Below are positions 26,003 to 34,954 of a DNA stretch of 64,000 nucleotides, piece after piece. Source of the DNA: Candidatus Eiseniibacteriota bacterium (GTDB taxonomy: Bacteria > Eisenbacteria > RBG-16-71-46 > CAIMUX01). The translations under genes and the position numbers were made by a program. The stretch covers positions 930,001 through 994,000 of the forward strand of contig JADJQY010000001.1 in the NCBI GenBank assembly GCA_016712505.1, read 5' to 3'. The notes under the pieces were generated by a model. That model worked only from the letters and a program-made list of their open reading frames with translations, was not told the DNA's origin and ran no database searches. The number at the start of each line of letters is the position of its first letter. Position 1 is the stretch's first letter.

Positions 26003-27018
26003 CGATGCGGGCGCTGACCTGGCCCACGGCGCGAGAGTCGTCCCCCCAGAGAGCGATCCCGGTGGTTGCGTCTCCCGCCAGCCGCGTTCGAAACATTTGT
26101 CTGACGTCTCTCGGGCTGCTGAGTCTATCGATCTACGTGCTGGTCACCCGGCCGCACGATCAAGCGGACGTCGAGCGTGTGATCCAGATGCTGACCCGCG
26201 ACTTGCGCGTCATCCTGCACAACCCCGAGATTCCGGACCGGGCCGCCGCGCTCCCCGAAGTCCCGCCCGCGGTCGAACAGGAGTGGACTCGGGTTGCGCC
26301 AAGGAGCGTGGTCGAGCCTGCCCTCGATCGTCCGGAAGCCGGCGGCCGACGCCGGTCCGAACCGGCTCCCGATGGTGGCGCCACCGGCCGCGCGCTGGCC
26401 GAGCGCGAGGTGACCAAGACCCTGGCCGCTACTCAGGCCTCGATGAACTCAATGCTCTCGGGGATCTCGGGCTCACTCGCCACGACGCAGACCCCAGCCA
26501 CGCCGGCCGCGGTGCGCAGTGAGGCTCCGGGCCGTGGTCGCGCCGCGAACGAAGTTTCCGTCTCGCGCGGTCAGGCGGGCGAATCGTCTGCTCTTTCCGG
26601 GGCTCTGGTCTCGGTAGAGACGGTGATTCCGCTGGGCGCCGGTTCTTCCCGCGAAGCGGCGCCGATCACCGGCGGCAGGAGGCGCGGTTCTGCCGCGGGC
26701 GGGGAAGGGGGTGCGGTTCCAGGCGTGCTCCGGAGCAATGCGTCCCTACTGGCGGTCGTGAGGCGGAACGCCGCCGGGATTCAATACTGCTACGACAACG
26801 AACTCAAACGTCAGCCATCCCTCCGCGGAAAGCTCGGAGTGGCGATCACCGTGTCCGCATCGGGAGCGGTGAGCGCAGTCGAGGTGACCGAGAACACGCT
26901 CGGCTCGGCGGCGCTTGCCGCCTGTGTCACCGCGCAGATCCGTTCCTGGCGGTTTCCGGAGATTCCCGACGGAGTGACGCAGTTTCAGGTGCCGTTCGTC
27001 TTCACTCCGCCGAAGTAG
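25999..27018 (+). CDS. TonB-like protein with AgmX/PglI C-terminal domain
   Basis: 339 residues from ATG 25999 (ATGA overlap with the ExbB-like gene). A short cytoplasmic N terminus, one TM helix (about 34-50), a Pro/Ala/Arg-rich periplasmic linker, then a C-terminal domain (about 250-339) with NAAGIQYCYDNELKRQP, GKLGVAITVSASGAV and a terminal WRFPEIPDGVTQFQVPFVF, typical of AgmX/PglI C-terminal domains found in gliding and sporulation machines. It should transmit force from the motor to the periplasmic TPR proteins. Last gene of the operon. Confidence 0.85.
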   Translation: MTMRALTWPTARESSPQRAIPVVASPASRVRNICLTSLGLLSLSIYVLVTRPHDQADVERVIQMLTRDLRVILHNPEIPDRAAALPEVPPAVEQEWTRVAPRSVVEPALDRPEAGGRRRSEPAPDGGATGRALAEREVTKTLAATQASMNSMLSGISGSLATTQTPATPAAVRSEAPGRGRAANEVSVSRGQAGESSALSGALVSVETVIPLGAGSSREAAPITGGRRRGSAAGGEGGAVPGVLRSNASLLAVVRRNAAGIQYCYDNELKRQPSLRGKLGVAITVSASGAVSAVEVTENTLGSAALAACVTAQIRSWRFPEIPDGVTQFQVPFVFTPPK

Positions 27019-27100
27019 AGTTTCCCGGCCGAACCTCCTCCCGGGTTTTCCGGGGCCATCCTGTGGCCATCGACCTCGCCGCTCGTGATACTCTTGCCGC

Positions 27101-28093
27101 ATGCGAGTTCTCATCATTGGCGGGAATCGGTTCCTCGGGCTGGAGTTGGCGCTGCGCCTCTCCGCACAGGGTAAGCAGGTCACTTTGCTCAACCGGGGTA
27201 ACGTGGTCGATCCCCTCGGCGCACGAGTCGAGCGACTGATTGCCGATCGCGGCAGCGACCACTTCGACCAAGTGCTGGAAGGCCGGCAGTTCGACGCGGT
27301 GGTCGACTTCGCTCTTTTCGATCGGGAACAGGCGGAGCGTGCGGTGCGCGCCCTGTCGGATCGGGTGGGGCAGTACATCTTCATCTCCACGGGTCAGGTC
27401 TATCTGGTCCGGACCGAGTACCACCCGCCGGCCTGCGAATCCGACTATGACGGTCCGATCATCCCGTGCCCCGATCGACCCGGGGACCGCGAGAACTGGA
27501 CCTACGGCGCAGACAAGCGCGCGGCCGAGGATGTGATCTCCCGGGCGCCGATGCTCGCGACCACCCTCCGGCTGCCGATGGTGCACGGGCTGCGCGACTA
27601 CCGGGAGAGGATCGCGTCGCTACTCTGGCGCGTGCTCGACGGGGGCCCGGTTCTGGTGGTCGATCCTGAGGCGCAGGTACGGCATGTCTACGGCCCCGCG
27701 GTGCTGCGCCAGATCGAACGACTGATCGACCAACCTCCGACGAGCAGCGCGGCTTACAACCTCGCCCAGGAGGAGTCGGTGTCGGTGCGTGAGGTGGTGC
27801 GCTTGATCGCGAGCCGGGTCGGATCGAAGTCGCGCGCCGCCGTGGTCGGGCGAGAGGCGATGGAGGAGGAGGGGCTCGATCCGGTGCAGGCCTGCGCGTT
27901 CAGTGGTCGCTGGATGTCCTGCCTCGATGCGACGTTGGCGCGGACGACCCTCGGATTCACTCACGAGCCGTTCGAGGTCTATCTCCACGCGCTGATCGAT
28001 GCCTACCTTTCGCGTTGGAACGGAGAACCAGGCCCGAGCATGGAGCAGCGCGATCGTGAGTTGAGCTTGTGGCGGAAACGCGGGGGAGTGTGA
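27101..28093 (+). CDS. NAD-dependent epimerase/dehydratase (extended SDR)
   Basis: 330 residues with an N-terminal Rossmann motif IGGNRFLGLELA, an Asn-Arg-Gly after strand two, and the catalytic YGADK (Tyr-x3-Lys) around residue 140. It belongs to the NAD(P)-binding SDR family that includes sugar-nucleotide epimerases and CSP41-like proteins. No ribosome site precedes ATG 27101; a -10-like GATACT ends 8 bases upstream, so the message may be leaderless. Substrate unknown. Confidence 0.85.
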   Translation: MRVLIIGGNRFLGLELALRLSAQGKQVTLLNRGNVVDPLGARVERLIADRGSDHFDQVLEGRQFDAVVDFALFDREQAERAVRALSDRVGQYIFISTGQVYLVRTEYHPPACESDYDGPIIPCPDRPGDRENWTYGADKRAAEDVISRAPMLATTLRLPMVHGLRDYRERIASLLWRVLDGGPVLVVDPEAQVRHVYGPAVLRQIERLIDQPPTSSAAYNLAQEESVSVREVVRLIASRVGSKSRAAVVGREAMEEEGLDPVQACAFSGRWMSCLDATLARTTLGFTHEPFEVYLHALIDAYLSRWNGEPGPSMEQRDRELSLWRKRGGV

Positions 28094-28197
28094 GCGCAGA
28101 TCTGGATCGATCGGCGGGAGGGGGCCAGCGAATGCTCAGCCTCCCCCTTTTGCGTCGGACCGAAGCAGACCGCAACCATCGTTTTCCCGGAGGTTCG

Positions 28198-30498
28198 ATG
28201 CCAATCGGTGTCCCCGTCCCCCTCGCCGCCTGGTCCTGGGCAGGTGCGCGCCTCGCCCGTCCTCTTCTGGCTCTCCTTTCCCCGGCTCTCCTGCTCCTCG
28301 CGAGCCGGGCGGCGTGGGGGAGTCCGGACAACTTCGAGAGTCCTCCTGTCCACCCGATCGAGCGATCGCCGGACGGATCCCGGCTGTTCGCGGTCCATAC
28401 CGCGGATGCGCGGTTGGTCATCTTCGATCTCACCACGGGTGATCCGGTCTGGGAGGATCAGGTTCCGGTCGGGATCGAGCCGGTCACGGTGCGAGCGCGG
28501 AGCAACACCGAAGTCTGGGTGGTGAATCACCTGTCCGACAGCATCAGCATCATCGATCTCGGGACGCGAAACGTGGTGCGTACCCTCTTGGTGGGGGATG
28601 AGCCGACCGATGTGGTGTTCGCCGGGAATCCGGAGCGCGCCTTCGTCTGCGTGTCGCAGAAAGACCGCATCGAGGTGTTCGATCCAGGCAATCTCGATCT
28701 CGCCCCGGTGCTCATTCCGATCGAGGGGCGAAATCCGCGATCGCTGGCCGTCGCGCCCGACGGCAACAGCGTGTACGTGACGGTAATGGACAGCGGAAAT
28801 CGGACCACGGTCATTCCCTTCGGCACCGTGGCGGCGAACGGCGGGCCTCCCGCTCCGAATCCGCCCATGGACCCAGGGCTTCCCGCTGCCCCGCAGACGG
28901 CGCTGATCGTGAGCCACGACGGCGCGCACTGGATCGATGAGGCGGACCGCGACTGGAGCCCGTTGGTACCGTACACCCTTCCGGATCAGGATCTGTTCGA
29001 GCTCTCGGCCTCGACTCTAGCGATCACGAGGTCCTGGACCGGAGTCGGCACTTCCCTCTTCAATCTGGCCGTACACCCCATCACGGGCCAGATCTTGATC
29101 AGCAACCACGCGGCGCAGAACGCGGTTCGCTTCGAGCCGAATCTGAAGGGCAGGTTTCTCCAGAACCGGGTCACGATCGTCGATCCACTCACCTCGACCG
29201 TGACCCCGCTGCACCTCAACGGACACATCGACTACGGCCAGGGAGGATCGCCCGGCGAGCGATCCTTGAGCCTCTCGTTCCCTCTCGACCTTGCGGTTCG
29301 GGAGGATGGCAGCGAGTGGTACCTGGCCGCCTTTGGGTCGGGCAAGGTCGCGGTGCTCGACGATCAGGGCGCAGTGGTGCGACGGATTGCGGTTGGACAG
29401 GGCCCCGCTGGTCTGGCCCTGGACGAGGCGCGAAGCCGCCTCTACGTGCTCAATCGCTTCTCCAGCAGCATCTCGAGTGTCGATCTCTCCGACGATAGCT
29501 CCGTCCAGGTGTCGCTCGGCTTCGATCCGAGCAGTCCCGCCGTGAGGGAGGGGCGCCGCTTCCTCTATGACGGAGAGCTCTCCTCAGCCCACGGCGATCT
29601 CTCCTGTGGTTCTTGCCACCTGTTCGGCGGGATGGACAACCTGGCCTGGGACCTCGGAGATCCAACCGGGGACTATCAGCCACCGCCGCAGCCGATCCCC
29701 GGGCTGGAGGGATTCCACCCGATGAAGGGGCCGATGGTGACGCAGTCGTTCAAGGCGCTGCGCAACACCGAACCGTTGCACTGGCGTGGCGATCGCCGCG
29801 TGTTCCGTGATTTCAACCCGGCTTTCGTCTCGCTCATGGGCCGGGGGGACTCGCTCAGTGCCGCGGAGATCGTGAAGTTTCGGGACTTCGTCTTCACCCT
29901 GAGGTACCCGCCGAACCCCAACCGGAATCTCGACGGCTCGCTGCCGAATCCGCCGGCCGGTCCCAACCCCACCCGGGGCGAGCAGGTCTTTCGGCTGGCC
30001 AACATCGAAGGGGGAAACGTCACCTGTATCACCTGCCACCAGTTTCCGACCGGTGAGAACGGGATCATCGTGACGGACAATCTGCTCCTTGCCGACCAGG
30101 ACATGAAGGTGCCGCAGCTGCGCAATCTGTACGAGAAGACCCGCTTCGACAACGAGGCGTCGATGTCGGTTCGGGGATTCGGGTACACCCACGACGGCGC
30201 AAGCGACGACCTCTTCAGCTTCCTGCAGTTCCCCGGCTTCGCCTTCGCCGATGACGATCAGCGGCGCGATGTGGCGGCCTTTCTCCTCTGCTTCGATACC
30301 GGCACCCACGCCGCGGTCGGGGCGCAGTGGACCATGGACGGCTCGAACGAGACCGCAGGCCTGTCCAGGATCAACACGCTGGTCGGGTTGGCCAACGACG
30401 CCAAGGTGGGCCTGATCGCCAAAGGACGCGATCTGCTGGGAGTCGCGCGCGGGTGGACCTATCAGGGGCGGGGCCTGGCTTTCCGACCGACAAAGTGA
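28198..30498 (+). CDS. YVTN-propeller dihaem cytochrome protein, N-terminal part before a frameshift
   Basis: 766 residues from ATG 28198 (GGAGG upstream). Signal peptide to about residue 41, then a YVTN-type propeller (VNHLSDSISIIDL, NSVYVTVMDSGNRTT), then two c-haem sites CGSCH (470-474) and CITCH (610-614) in a peroxidase-like cytochrome domain. The frame stops at 30498 after RPTK, but the +1 frame continues at once with GSRALGDLLNLADSGHEVTF and a FlgD-like tail to 30988. The gene was therefore probably about 930 codons and is interrupted by one indel near 30490-30500. A paralogue starts at 63091. Confidence 0.85.
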   Translation: MPIGVPVPLAAWSWAGARLARPLLALLSPALLLLASRAAWGSPDNFESPPVHPIERSPDGSRLFAVHTADARLVIFDLTTGDPVWEDQVPVGIEPVTVRARSNTEVWVVNHLSDSISIIDLGTRNVVRTLLVGDEPTDVVFAGNPERAFVCVSQKDRIEVFDPGNLDLAPVLIPIEGRNPRSLAVAPDGNSVYVTVMDSGNRTTVIPFGTVAANGGPPAPNPPMDPGLPAAPQTALIVSHDGAHWIDEADRDWSPLVPYTLPDQDLFELSASTLAITRSWTGVGTSLFNLAVHPITGQILISNHAAQNAVRFEPNLKGRFLQNRVTIVDPLTSTVTPLHLNGHIDYGQGGSPGERSLSLSFPLDLAVREDGSEWYLAAFGSGKVAVLDDQGAVVRRIAVGQGPAGLALDEARSRLYVLNRFSSSISSVDLSDDSSVQVSLGFDPSSPAVREGRRFLYDGELSSAHGDLSCGSCHLFGGMDNLAWDLGDPTGDYQPPPQPIPGLEGFHPMKGPMVTQSFKALRNTEPLHWRGDRRVFRDFNPAFVSLMGRGDSLSAAEIVKFRDFVFTLRYPPNPNRNLDGSLPNPPAGPNPTRGEQVFRLANIEGGNVTCITCHQFPTGENGIIVTDNLLLADQDMKVPQLRNLYEKTRFDNEASMSVRGFGYTHDGASDDLFSFLQFPGFAFADDDQRRDVAAFLLCFDTGTHAAVGAQWTMDGSNETAGLSRINTLVGLANDAKVGLIAKGRDLLGVARGWTYQGRGLAFRPTK

Positions 30499-30988
30499 AG
30501 GAAGCCGCGCCCTGGGCGATCTGCTGAACCTGGCGGACTCCGGTCACGAGGTGACCTTTACCGCATTGGTCACGGGGACCGAGACTCGCCTCGGGATCGA
30601 TCGGGACGGGGACGGGTTTCGCGATCGGGATGAGATCGACGCCGGAGCCGATCCCGGCGATCCGCTGTCGATTCCGACCACCACCGCGATCTCGGGGGCC
30701 GACCTCCGGCGCGAGCTCCGCTTCGCGCTCGCCGGAGCGAATCCGACCGTCTTCCACGCTGAGGTCGAATACAGCCTGCCAGAGATGGGGGGACTGCGCG
30801 TGACCGCGCACGATGTCCAGGGGCGGCAACTCCGGGTTCTCCACGAGGACAATCAGGCTCCCGCTGGCCCCGGTCGGGTTCGTTGGGATCTGCGTGACTC
30901 TCGCGGCGTTCGGGTGGCCGCCGGAGTCTACTTCGTGCGGTTGACCCAGGGTGTGCACACCCGCGCACTTCGCTTGGTGGTGCAGTGA
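30497..30988 (+). pseudogene. C-terminal fragment of the YVTN/cytochrome protein (frameshifted)
   Basis: This frame (+1 relative to 28198-30498) encodes EGSRALGDLLNLADSG, a calcium-loop-like GIDRDGDGFRDRDEIDAG, and a FlgD/T9SS-like sorting domain (VTAHDVQGRQLRVL, WDLRDSRGVRVAAGVYFVRL). It has no start with a ribosome site at its beginning. It reads as the missing tail of the upstream protein. Either a sequencing or assembly indel, a true mutation or a programmed frameshift would explain it. Confidence 0.75.
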
Positions 30989-31845
30989 GTCGCCCGGCGA
31001 TCGACTTCACCGTGGTCGGCTCGGGCGGGCGACCCCTGCGCGCGACTCTCCATCCGGCCCGGATAGAGAGCGCATCCGGGATCGACCGCGTCATACTTCT
31101 GTCCCATGGCTGGAAGGGTTTCCGCGCCTGGGGCTTCTGGCCGTTCATCTGCGACGCTCTCGCCGAGGCGGGCCTGCACGCCATCCGGTTCGATTTCTCC
31201 CACAACGGAGTCGAGCAGCGTGACTTCGATCGCCTCGACCTCTTCGCGATCGACACCCCTTCCCGGCACCAGGAAGATCTCGGCGCCCTGCTCGACTTCG
31301 TCAGCTCTGAGGCTCGGACTGCGGAGCGGGTCGCGGGCGGGGATGCGCCCTGGCCGATCGTCGGGGGGCACTGTCGTATAGGTCTGCTGGGACACAGTCG
31401 CGGGGGGGCGGACGCCCTGCTCCGGGCCGCGGGCGATTCGAGGGTGACGGCCGTCGTTACCCTGGCCGGTGTGGCCGATTTCGTGCGCGGGCTCGAGGAC
31501 GAGGCGACCCTGCGCGAGTTCGGGTACGTGCCGATTAGAAACGCCCGGACCGGGCAGGTCATGCCGGTGACCCGACTCTGGTACGACGATGCTCAGCACC
31601 ACGACATCCTGGCTGCGGCATCCACCCTCGCACCTCGCCCCCTGCTCGTGATTCACGCCGAAGGAGACCTGGCGGTTCCGGTCGAGGATGCAGACCGCCT
31701 GGCCCGAGCGCACGGGGCGGCGACCGTCCTGCGTCTGCCCGGGTCCGGGCACACCTTCGGGATCACGCATCCGTGGGCAGGAACGACGCCCGAGCTCAGC
31801 ACCACGGTGGAGGCCGCCGCAGCCTTCTTCCAACGCCATCTCTAG
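30985..31845 (+). CDS. Alpha/beta hydrolase
   Basis: 286 residues from GTG 30985, overlapping the upstream TGA. The nucleophile elbow is GHSRGG; the likely acid is Asp in HAEGDLAVPVED and the catalytic His is in GSGHTFG. The fold fits dienelactone-hydrolase or acyl-peptidase-like esterases. There is no signal peptide, so it is cytosolic. Substrate unknown. Coupling to the cytochrome gene may be incidental. Confidence 0.85.
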   Translation: MSRPAIDFTVVGSGGRPLRATLHPARIESASGIDRVILLSHGWKGFRAWGFWPFICDALAEAGLHAIRFDFSHNGVEQRDFDRLDLFAIDTPSRHQEDLGALLDFVSSEARTAERVAGGDAPWPIVGGHCRIGLLGHSRGGADALLRAAGDSRVTAVVTLAGVADFVRGLEDEATLREFGYVPIRNARTGQVMPVTRLWYDDAQHHDILAAASTLAPRPLLVIHAEGDLAVPVEDADRLARAHGAATVLRLPGSGHTFGITHPWAGTTPELSTTVEAAAAFFQRHL

Positions 31846-31962
31846 CCGGGTTCTTCAACACCCCGCCAGTCCCCCTCTGGCTCCCCCTTCTCTCGCGGGT
31901 TAGACTGCCGCGAACGTTCAACCCGGAGCGCCGATGCGGCGACTCACTTCACAGGAGCTACT

Positions 31963-33333
31963 ATGGAGACCCGAATCGAACGCGATTCCATGGGGGAGAT
32001 GCGTGTCCCGGTCGACGCCCTCTATGGCGCGACCACACAGCGCGCGGTGGAGAACTTCCCGATCAGCGGCAGGCCGCTTCCGCGCGCCTTTCTGCGCGCG
32101 CTCGGCCTGATCAAGAAGGCGGCGGCATCGGTCAACCAGGACCTGGGGGCGATCGACGCCACCCTGGCCCAGGCCATTCGCCAGGCGGCAGACGAGGTGG
32201 CCGACGGGAAGCTGGACGCTCATTTCCCGATCGACGTCTACCAGACCGGGTCCGGTACCTCGACGAACATGAACGCGAACGAGGTGATCGCCAATCGGGC
32301 TTGCCAGCTGCTCGGGGCACCGATCGGCAGCCGCGAGAAGGTGCATCCGAACGACCACGTGAATCGCGGCCAGTCGAGCAATGACGTGATCCCCACCGCG
32401 CTCCATGTGGCCTGCGCGGAAGAGGTCCGCATGCGTTTGATTCCCGCCCTGCGGCGGATGCACGAGGCGTTGCGACAGAAGTCGGAGGACTTCGACGACG
32501 TCTTGAAGATCGGACGCACCCACCTGCAGGACGCCACGCCCCTCCGGCTTGGGCAAGTGTTTGGCGGTTTCGCCGCCCAGCTCGAGCGCTCGATCGAGCG
32601 ACTCGAAGCGGTGATGCCGCGCCTCTGCGAGCTGGCGCTCGGGGGCACGGCGGTCGGTACCGGCATCAACTGCCCGGCAGGATTCGCCGCCAAGGTGATC
32701 GCCAAGCTGGAGATCGAAACTCACCTTCCGTTCGTCGAAGCGGGCGACCACTTCGAGGCACAAGCGGCACGCGATGCCGCGGTGGAACTCTCCGGGGCAC
32801 TCAAGTCGGTTGCAGTCTCCCTCTATCACATCGCGAACAACATCCGCTGGCTGGGCTCCGGTCCCCGTTGCGGCATCGCGGAGATCCGGCTGCCCGAGAC
32901 CCAACCGGGATCCTCGATCATGCCCGGGAAGGTGAACCCGGTCATCCCGGAGGCGATGCTCCAGGTCTCGATGCGGGTGATCGGAAACGACGCCGCCGTG
33001 ACCATGGCCGGGGTCAGCGGGGTGTTCGAACTCAATGTGACGATCCCGCTCCTCGCCGATGCCCTCCTCGAGTCGATTCATCTGCTGAGCAACGCCAGCC
33101 ACGTCTTCGTCGAGCGCTGCCTGACCGGGCTGGAGGCCGATCGCGAGCGGTGTGCTGAGCTGATCGAACGATCGCTGATGCTCTGTACCGCGCTTGCCCC
33201 GGTGGTCGGATACGACAAAGCGGCCGCGATCGCCAAGCAGGCGCACAAGGAGCGGAAGACGGTCCGCGAGGTTGCCACCGAGCAGGGTGTCCAGAATCTG
33301 GACACCCTGCTCGACATCCGTTCGATGACCTGA
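31963..33333 (+). CDS. fumC: Fumarate hydratase class II
   Basis: 456 residues, the usual FumC length. It has TGSGTSTNMNANEV (96-109) and the superfamily signature GSSIMPGKVNP (about 316-326). It catalyses fumarate to L-malate in the TCA cycle without an iron-sulfur cluster. Full length with no missing key residues. A TTAGACT sequence at 31900-31906 may be the -10 box. A hairpin at 33364-33404 probably ends the transcript. Confidence 0.97.
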   Translation: METRIERDSMGEMRVPVDALYGATTQRAVENFPISGRPLPRAFLRALGLIKKAAASVNQDLGAIDATLAQAIRQAADEVADGKLDAHFPIDVYQTGSGTSTNMNANEVIANRACQLLGAPIGSREKVHPNDHVNRGQSSNDVIPTALHVACAEEVRMRLIPALRRMHEALRQKSEDFDDVLKIGRTHLQDATPLRLGQVFGGFAAQLERSIERLEAVMPRLCELALGGTAVGTGINCPAGFAAKVIAKLEIETHLPFVEAGDHFEAQAARDAAVELSGALKSVAVSLYHIANNIRWLGSGPRCGIAEIRLPETQPGSSIMPGKVNPVIPEAMLQVSMRVIGNDAAVTMAGVSGVFELNVTIPLLADALLESIHLLSNASHVFVERCLTGLEADRERCAELIERSLMLCTALAPVVGYDKAAAIAKQAHKERKTVREVATEQGVQNLDTLLDIRSMT

Positions 33334-33363
33334 CTCGGACTTCGGAACGAGCAGCCGGGATCA

Positions 33364-33404
33364 CGGCTGGGGCGGCCCCACAGGCTGGGACCGCCCCAAA
33401 GCCG
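33364..33404 (+). terminator. Hairpin after fumC
   Basis: TGGGGCGG (33368-33375) pairs with CCGCCCCA (33391-33398), and the flanking CGGC/GCCG (33364-33367/33401-33404) extend the stem with an AA bulge. It begins 30 bases past the fumC stop. No T-run follows. Confidence 0.5.
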
Positions 33405-33550
33405 AGTGGTTCGTTGAATCGGACGTGACCGTCGTCGGCGCTCGACACTCCATTCCTGGCGGATAACGGCAACGGATCACCAAAGTAACGCTGATCGATC
33501 GCCGATAGAGACTACGGCTGCTTCTTCTAACCGGAGTCAGGGGGCGATCG

Positions 33551-34948
33551 ATGAGTGTGCCGACCGTTACGCCGCGAAACGTCGAGCGAGAGTTCGAGAT
33601 CAAGGATCTCTTCTTTTCCACCACGGACAAGAAGGGGATCATCACCTCGGGGAACTCGGTGTTCTGTCGAGTCGCCGGGTACGAACCACGCCAGATGATC
33701 GGCAAGCCCCACAATCTGGTCCGGCATCCCGACATGCCCCGCTGCGTTTTTCAGTTGCTCTGGGACTACATCGCCGAGGGACGGGCCATCGCCGCCTACG
33801 TGAAGAACATGGCGATGGATGGAAGCTACTACTGGGTGCTGGCCACGGTCACGCCGGTGGAGAACGGCTACCTTTCGGTGCGACTCAAACCGTCGAGCAG
33901 CTACTTCGCCGTGGTCCAGCCCCTCTATGCAGAACTGCGCGAAATCGAACGCGAGGTGGAAGCACGGACCGGGGACCGCAAACAGGCGATTGCCGCTTCC
34001 ACCCGGCGGCTGCTCGAGGCGTTGGGGCAGCACGGATTCACCGACTACGACAGCTTCATGCGCACTGTGCTTCCGGAGGAGATCGAGAGTCGTGACCGCG
34101 TCCGCGCGGGGGGGGCGATCGGATCCGAACCGGTGGTTCGAACCACTGGATCCTCGAGCAGTGCCCGGCTCGCCCGTACCGTCGAATCGGCCGAGGTGAT
34201 CGGTCGGCAACTCGGACGGGTGTTTGCCAACCTCGGATCGTACCGGTCGCTCAACGAGCAGTTATGGAAGGTGTCGACCTTCCTGCGTGAACTGGCCGAG
34301 GATGTCCGCCTCTTCTCGCTCAACGCCGTCGTCTCCGCCGGGCACCTGGAAGCGGCTGGGGTGGCCCTGGGCGAGGTCGCGGTCCTGATGTGCACCCAGT
34401 CGGATCAGGTCTCGGGATCGATCGGGGAGCTCAACGACGAGATCGGGCATGCCACGGAGCTGCTCCAGGGGGTGGCATTCCAGACCGCGGTGGCACGGCT
34501 CCAGGTCGAGATGACGGTCCAGTTCGCCCGTGAACTGCTCTCCGAAACCGCGTCGAGCGACATCTCCCCCGACGTGCTTTGGCGGAACGTCGGAGCCTTG
34601 TCGGTCTGTCTCGATCGAGGACTGGAAGACCTGGCCACACTCCCGCGAAGACTGCAGGGAGTGCTCGAGCGGATCCACCAGGTGCAGGGGGGATTGCGGG
34701 TGCTCAATGCCCTGCAGTTCAATGGCCGGGTGGAGTGCGCCCGGCTGCGCGACGCCGATACGTTCAGTGTCCTCTTCGACGAGATCGGAGGTCGTCTCGC
34801 CTCCGCCGCCGGGGAAATCAGCGGACTCGAGTACGCCACGCAGGACGTGGCCGAGCGCACCATCGACTCGAGCTTTCTCCGGCAGCACATCGCGAAGATC
34901 GAGCGAAACGCGGAGGCCGATCGGAATCCGATCCATCGCGCTGCCTAG
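33551..34948 (+). CDS. Soluble Aer-type PAS protein with degenerate chemoreceptor-like domain
   Basis: 465 residues without a TM segment. The N-terminal PAS domain (about 15-120) matches Aer-like energy sensors: IITSGNSVFCRVAGY, GKPHNLVRHPDMP, VKNMAMDGSYYWVLATVTP. The C-terminal part (about 215-465) is helical, with FSLNAVVSAGHLEAAG where chemoreceptors have LNAAIEAARAGE, so the signalling hairpin seems degenerate. It may sense redox or flavin state and signal without a standard CheA/CheW tip. No che genes are nearby. Confidence 0.72.
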   Translation: MSVPTVTPRNVEREFEIKDLFFSTTDKKGIITSGNSVFCRVAGYEPRQMIGKPHNLVRHPDMPRCVFQLLWDYIAEGRAIAAYVKNMAMDGSYYWVLATVTPVENGYLSVRLKPSSSYFAVVQPLYAELREIEREVEARTGDRKQAIAASTRRLLEALGQHGFTDYDSFMRTVLPEEIESRDRVRAGGAIGSEPVVRTTGSSSSARLARTVESAEVIGRQLGRVFANLGSYRSLNEQLWKVSTFLRELAEDVRLFSLNAVVSAGHLEAAGVALGEVAVLMCTQSDQVSGSIGELNDEIGHATELLQGVAFQTAVARLQVEMTVQFARELLSETASSDISPDVLWRNVGALSVCLDRGLEDLATLPRRLQGVLERIHQVQGGLRVLNALQFNGRVECARLRDADTFSVLFDEIGGRLASAAGEISGLEYATQDVAERTIDSSFLRQHIAKIERNAEADRNPIHRAA

Positions 34949-34954
34949 TTGCGA

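Noticed and set aside
30496..30498. TGA in the YVTN/cytochrome gene as a second selenocysteine codon
   Set aside because: The sequence after the TGA in the same frame is nonsense, while the +1 frame continues the protein, so a frameshift explains it better.
33440..33550. Possible cyclic-di-GMP (GEMM) riboswitch before the PAS/MCP-like gene
   Set aside because: Fragments such as GGCAACGG and CTAACCGG hint at it, but the conserved GCAAAGCC core and the tetraloop-receptor arrangement could not be matched. A covariance search (Infernal with the GEMM models) would decide.
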